DNA of 64,000 nt from assembly GCA_015680685.1 (NCBI GenBank), contig MNCI01034026.1:830277-894276 (forward strand). Direction: 5' to 3'. Each line of letters starts with the position of its first letter. Positions within the stretch are counted from its first letter, which is position 1. Below the pieces are notes generated by a model, which worked only from the letters and a program-made list of their open reading frames with translations, did no database searches and had not been told where the DNA came from. This stretch comes from Gnetum montanum. Its lineage: Eukaryota > Streptophyta > Gnetopsida > Gnetales > Gnetaceae. Position numbers and translations under genes: made by a program. Of this stretch, positions 59,065-64,000 are shown in pieces.

Positions 59065-61488
59065 TCAAATAACAAAGGGTGGCCTCAGGACACCGCTAAC
59101 TGCCGATGAAGAACTTGCCCCCTGGGGTGATTTGGTAGGCACATGTAAAACAAAGGGTTGTTTAGGCGATACCTTCCCTTCACTGTCCGTACTTACCACG
59201 TTGATAGTGTACGGTGCGTTATTTGTGTTTAACAAGTCTTTGTACACATGCAACGCTTGGTTTTTGGGACGTGTTGGACTACTGTCGTCTAGTTTCATAG
59301 AACCATCGTCAATCATGTGTTGAATGTTGTTCTTCAACGCCTAGTAGTAATCGGTATCATGACCACACAACTGATGGTAGTCATAAAAATGGTCCAGCCT
59401 AAAAGACCTCGGAACTGGCGACTTGTTAGGTAGGGCTAAAGAAGGATTCTTCAGCAATTCACAATGACACCTATGATGCTACAGAGCTTCTTTGGATACC
59501 TTTTTATTCTGAATGTATCCTACCCCTAATAATTATTTCAACAGTTCCGAATGCTTTATAGGCAGGGCTGTATATTTTGAGCGATCTTTAAGCTCGAAGT
59601 TTGGCTTTGACTGGGGGGGCTTTTCAGGGGCAGGTGTGTCTTGCCCGGTGCTTCTTGCACTAGCCATGGGCTTGGCAGACACTATGGATGCCTTCTTGTT
59701 ATTCTTGTTTTTAGCGCCTTCAGCCACATACGTCGGGTCTTTACTAGCCTCAGCAGCATCTTGGATGCTCCTAGTTTGGGCGAAAGCTTGACTCAAGGAG
59801 CTAGGGGCAAGGTAATATAGTTCAGACTTGATGAAGTCATTAACTGCTCTTTTGAAAATAGCCAGCAGATGGGCTTCCATGATAGGCTCATGGATATCAT
59901 TCAAAGTAGTGCTCCATCGCTGTATAAACGTCTGGACTGGTTCAAGTGGGTCTTGCTTCACTCCCATAAGTTGGTCTAGCGTGACTTTTGGCTTTAAATT
60001 GTACTTAAAGTGAGTCACGAATTGTGTTAGGAGCTCTTCCAAGGTTAAGATGGAAGAGCGAGGAAGCGCTCGATACCAATCCAAAGCTTTCCCTGCTAGA
60101 GACATTGCAAAGACACGGATAATCGTATGAGGCCATTGCTGCAATAACAAGGATTTAGACCTGAAAGTAACAAGGTGAGCATTAGGATCTCCTTCCACAT
60201 TATATTTAGTAAAATGGGGCAACGACATCCCTGGAGGCAATGACAGCATAGGAACCACTGGGCTAATAGGATCATCCTGGTAGAAATCCATGACTTGTAT
60301 CGTATTAGAGCCAGCAGCTTTAAGGTGCCTAACCTCCTCGGTGAGGGTCTGAATAAGCGAAAAAGCTTGATCTAGACTTGGTGGTGAAGAAGTTTGCATA
60401 GGAGGAGCAGGGGGTTGGACTGAAAGAGCAGTGCCAGGCAATGGGAATGGAGCGATGTCTTGGCTGACAGGTGGTGCTACGAGGACTATCCCTGCGGATG
60501 GAGCTGCCTGTGAAAACCACCACCCGTCGGGTTGAGTAGAGAAATTGGCCGCTGCCTGATGTGTAGGATGGAGATTGTAAGGGTATTGTGCGTTTATCTT
60601 CGGGACATTCGTGGTAGGTGCGGATAAGGGTTGCACACCATACAACATAGATTGATTGGGTTGTGCAATAGGCATGATCCACTGACCAGCCGTGGGTTGT
60701 TGAAAGAATCACTGTGATTGAACGGTGGTTGCGATCTATTGCCTTAAAATGGGTTGCACCAGATTTTGCACTGGGCGGGTTATAGGTGTGGTATGAGGTT
60801 GCACGTGGGGAATGAAATGAGGTGCGGTAGACGTAGGTACCACCGACATAATACTGATTACACGTGGCGATGAGACTGCCCCCATGTTATTTTGAGATGG
60901 TATTTGTACTTGCAAGACTGAGGATTGCGTAGTGGCCTGCAGGATGACAGGAATGTGGGTTTGAGTAATGCCTGAGTTGAGATGGGAGGCTTCTCTGGTG
61001 AGAGGAAACAGGGGATTTATGTATGTATGGGGGCTGAGGGTATGGTATGAATCTGTGTGTTCAGACTAGGCTGCAAATTCATCTTCCTCTTCCTCCCCGT
61101 TTTGAGATTCTAGAATCGACCATGTAGTTTGACTCCTAGCCATAACTAGTTGGGATAGGAGTTCATGATAATGTTCGGTCAGGGGGATAATGTCATACGT
61201 GGTAGGGATGAAATCTTGGCCCCCTCTGTGGATTAGCTCATAATTTCGTTTCGCCTCAATCTCGGCTTGGCTAAGGGCAAGTTTTGCTTGGATCTTGACG
61301 TAAATGAAATTGTACTCTTCAGGAGTCATGATGGTGTGCGAAGGATCCTTCCCCTGTAATCTCAACGAATGGCGCAACGGTCCCTGAGGTCCTATTGTGT
61401 TGGAAGCTGGTCCGGGAATGGGATTTACGGATGTGGCACCCGAGTCAGTGGTGATCATAGCGGCAGTGGTTGCATATGTAGAATCCAT
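59065..61488 (-). pseudogene. Gag of element C
   Basis: The ATG at 61488 opens a 140-codon N-terminal domain (RHSLRLQGK, TPEEYNFIYVKIQAKLALSQ, YDIIPLTEHYHELLSQL). After a Pro/Gln-rich part with stops, a 380-codon frame (59533-60675) carries the core: QVMDFYQDDPISPVVPMLSL, SLPHFTKYNV, LLLQQWPHTIIRVFAMSL, ALDWYRALPRS and LMGVKQDPLEPVQTFIQRW. The zinc-knuckle relic near 59345-59400 reads FYDYHQLCGHDTDYY, where the first and last cysteine (as in B's FCDYHQ...YYC) have become tyrosine. A Ser/Thr-rich tail follows to 59065. The gene is homologous to gag of B, D, E and F. Confidence 0.88.
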
Positions 61489-61737
61489 TTCTCAGATAGG
61501 TTAATAACAACAAACGACATGATCTAAAAGGCGAAGGCCAAATAGAATTATGATTGGGCTTTTTAAACTGTAGGATTCCAAAGGAATCATTGTTGTGACC
61601 AATCTACACCACACGATTTCGTAAACTTCCTTAGAGGTATTACGTTTATGTTTTATGAATGTGGGTACGGATCACTTACAGGGCTACATGTAAAATATGG
61701 ATCGGAGGTTCAGGCCCTCCTTCTAGCACCAGAAAAT
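61489..61737 (-). other. 5' leader of element C with primer-binding site
   Basis: This is a leader of about 250 bp between the LTR and gag. The primer site on the minus strand is TGGTGCTAGAAGGAGGG (61715-61731), close to that of B and D. Confidence 0.65.
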
Positions 61738-63264
61738 TGTAACGATGGAAAACGTCGGTCACTGGAAAATACCGAATGAAAATCTGTGTACACAGTCTTA
61801 ACCACGGATCCGTGCGAGGGCCGTGCTGGAGAAAACGAATCCGTGGTGCCCTGAATGGTCTTGTTGATCAGACAGGGACTTACTCAATCAATAAATTGAC
61901 AAATATCGTGATAATATGTGTATTATATAGATATTCTGCAAGACAATTTGATTCGATGAATCATAGAAGGAGTAGAAAACGATGTAAATAAATCGAAATA
62001 ACGACAACATCAACGCGACAAGGAGGATCAGATTTAGAAAAGTGTGTAATTCCAAGATCTAGGTTTTGATTCGAAGATTGAGTATATTGTATACAAAGTT
62101 CCAATAGCAAACTCCGCTTATCCTATGCGAAGCATACACAAAGCAACAAGAAAACTGTTCAACAAGGAGTACAGAATGAAGCTCGGTCTACCTCGTAAGC
62201 CAAAGATGGGATGCAAGGAAGGTCAAGCCTAGATGTCTATCGATCAACTATTTCTAATCAATAAACCTTGCCAACCACACCAGATGATCTCTCGATCTCT
62301 GATCTGCTCCTTTTGCCTCAGGTAGTCTCTGCTTCAAAGTTGCCAACGATTGCCAATGGAGAGAACTGTACTTTCGCCAAAAGACTGATCACTCCTACTG
62401 CTAATGCTCAACAATGTCTTCTGTCTCTGGTAAAAGATGATGCTGCCCAAAAATAAGATGAACTCCCCCCTTTCTTTCTTCGCCGACTGGAGTATTTATA
62501 GGTTCGGTAGTACGTGAAGAAGGCACGACCCTGATGACATGTGTCTCAAACCTTCAAAATACCATTGACTTGGCAAACTTTATGTTGAAACTGGTCAACC
62601 ACTCCTGCTGAAGCCGTCTCATGATTATGCTGCGATACGCTGATGAGCGTATTGTGCGTATGGATAACAGATGCGTGTTTGGTACTGCCTTAGTTGACTT
62701 TAGGCTGTATTATGCTTGTTTACGCTGCGTAGCGTGGCAGAGCATAATAGAGCGTAGAAGCAGTTAACTCAAGTTGTTTTACGCTCACTTACACCATGAA
62801 GCATAATAGAGTGTCAAACATGGTCAACTTTACAATAAGTTACGCTTGTTTACGCTGTGTAGCGTAATAAGCGTAAAGAGACCAATCTGCAAAAAGGAAG
62901 AAATCAATCTGTCGCCCTTCTTTGGACTCTAACTTTGACTTTCTGGAAGCTCATTACGCTGCTCTACGTAACAGAGCGTAAACTCAGTCCTAAACAAAAG
63001 ACTTAGCAGAATATGCGACAAGTCTTAGACCTTAAAATTCGTCCAATTCGCCGAAGTAAGTTACTTTCTGATATCGGGCTATGTTAAACAGAGTTACGCT
63101 GAGCAACACTATGCTATTTTGCGTAATGTAGCGTAAAGAGAGAAAACAAAGTAAGGTTGAAATTTGTAAGAGACTTGGAGACTTGATGCTGCGCGCCTCT
63201 TTGCCTTGCTTTGTCTTCTGCATTTTTTGTCGCAAACTTTTGCCCGAATCGTGAATCTTCGCCT
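61738..63264 (-). mobile_element. 5' LTR of element C (31 bp short at its outer end)
   Basis: This LTR starts TGTAACGATGG on the plus strand and is collinear with 42687-44200. The part matching 44201-44231 (ending GTGTTTCA) is missing; the sequence breaks at the N at 63265. A TATA box is at 62493-62500 and palindromic TTACGCTGCGTAGCG-type motifs lie around 62640-63140. Confidence 0.88.
62493..62500 (-). promoter_or_regulatory. TATA box of C's 5' LTR
   Basis: TATAAATA on the minus strand. It is the likely promoter of C's genomic RNA. Confidence 0.6.
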
Positions 63265-63265
63265 N

Positions 63266-64000
63266 GCCTTTGGATTTGTGAAATGCTCCTACAACATTCC
63301 AACGCTTATTCTTAAGCATTTTTCAGTAAAAAATTAGTTGCGAGATGGAAGTCTTCATGGATGACTTCTCTGCCTATGGTGCCACATTTGAGCAAGCTTT
63401 GAACTATCTTGAGTAAGTGCTTAAAAGGTGTATGGAGATGAATCTTTAGCTCAATTAGTAGAAGATCCATTTAATGGTCTAGGATGACATTGTATGGGGC
63501 ATATAATTTCTCAAAAAAGGATTGAGGTAGACCCTGAAAAGATAAGGGTCATCTAAGGAATAACTAGCCAACTAGAAACTATTAAATATTTTTGATCATT
63601 CATTAGACACATTGATTACTACTGATGTTTTATAGAAATTTCTCTAAGATTGCAAAATTGTTGGTTTAGCTTACAAAGAAAGATGCTCCATTCATCTAGA
63701 CCAAGGAATGTGAAAATGCATTTCAGAGCCTCAAGTAGAAGCTCATAGAGACTCCAATTCTACAAGCACTTAACTAGTCTAGACCATTTCATATAATGAT
63801 AAATGCATTAAATTATGCCTTGGGAGTTGTGCTTACATAGTTGGATGACAAGAAACATCCATATCACATCCACTGCACAAGCCAAAGCATTGTGGGTACA
63901 TAGCTAAATTACCTCACAACAGAGAAAGAACTAATGATGGTGGTGTATGCTCTGGAGCAGTTTAGACACTATGTGCTTGGATATAAAGTGTTTGTGCATA
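63266..64000 (+). pseudogene. Reverse transcriptase and RNase H of element A, continued
   Basis: The frame resumes with the same AATGCTCCTACAACATT block seen just left of C, then the catalytic block MEVFMDDFSAYGATFEQALN (MDD in place of YVDD, as in Athila-like RTs), then a GHIISQKRIEVDPEKIRVI-like stretch. RNase H follows near 63780-64000 (PFHIMINALNYALGVVL, TTEKELMMVVYALEQFRHYV). Many stops are present. The first 30 bases after the N repeat host sequence already present at 42656-42681. It runs off the window. Confidence 0.75.

Larger units (their letters stand above)
42687..63264 (-). mobile_element. Element C: Tat-lineage Ty3/gypsy retrotransposon (20.6 kb) carrying an antisense gene
   Basis: This very large element has near-matching LTRs at both ends (about 93% alike by eye over a 205-bp sample) and, on the minus strand, gag (61488-59065), protease (58546-57857), RT with two RNase H domains (52635-50510) and integrase (50330-49143). 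Two features make it long. One is a 5.2-kb spacer between protease and RT that holds an opposite-strand multi-exon gene. The other is a 4.9-kb 3' region with repeats, unrelated-looking sequence and an 894-bp gap. It sits in the RT of element A. The left target copy is ATTGC and the expected right copy is ATTCC. The right end lacks about 31 bp of LTR at an N join. Confidence 0.85.

Noticed and set aside
1-64000. tRNA, rRNA or organellar DNA insertions
   Set aside because: I found no cloverleaf-like gene or known organellar coding sequence on reading both strands.

Overview
The window is nuclear DNA of a land plant with a large, repeat-rich genome. The evidence is one intact EXORDIUM/PHI-1-type cell-wall protein gene surrounded by nested, decayed LTR retrotransposons, one LINE fragment, and no bacterial, viral or organellar genes. 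The species cannot be named from the sequence. A gymnosperm or another large-genome vascular plant would fit, but that is inference.

Layout. From 1 to 9414, three related Ty3/gypsy elements on the minus strand (called D, E and F here) sit inside one another: D in E, and E in F. Decay increases from D to F. From 9415 to 10816 there are pieces of a second, Athila-like LTR family. They are followed by a ruined minus-strand coiled-coil gene (to about 13100) and an array of roughly 195-bp repeats (about 13130 to 15230). From 15230 to 19386 the DNA is AT-rich and I see no gene. The 3' part of a LINE lies at 19388-20720. The only intact host gene, an EXORDIUM-like gene, occupies 22326-23441 and is GC-rich against an AT-rich background.

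From 24149 to the end of the window there is one degenerate Athila-like element (A, plus strand). Two later elements split it. B (29204-42231, plus strand) has a perfect 5-bp target duplication. C (42687-63264, minus strand, 20.6 kb) interrupts A inside its reverse transcriptase. A resumes at 63266. B and C belong to the Tat lineage of Ty3/gypsy, recognised by gag, protease, RT, a degenerate RNase H, a second RNase H and an integrase of Tat type.

The most notable object is inside C. Between its protease and its reverse transcriptase lies a separate gene on the opposite strand (53133-57195). It has eight exons and seven GT-AG introns whose reading phases fit together across the whole length, a good start context, a TATA-like box upstream, and an N-terminal domain resembling plant FCP1-like HAD phosphatases. 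Because it is antisense to the element's RNA, its introns would survive retrotransposition. In copy B the same place holds only an array of about 30-bp repeats; relatives of those repeats flank the antisense gene in C.

Several joins in the assembly are suspect: single Ns at 9289, 19387, 23925, 24052 and 63265, and N runs at 31255-31350 and 47966-48859. Two of these joins mimic biology. One is an inverted 125-bp piece of the EXORDIUM-like gene; the other is a duplicated target at the right end of C.
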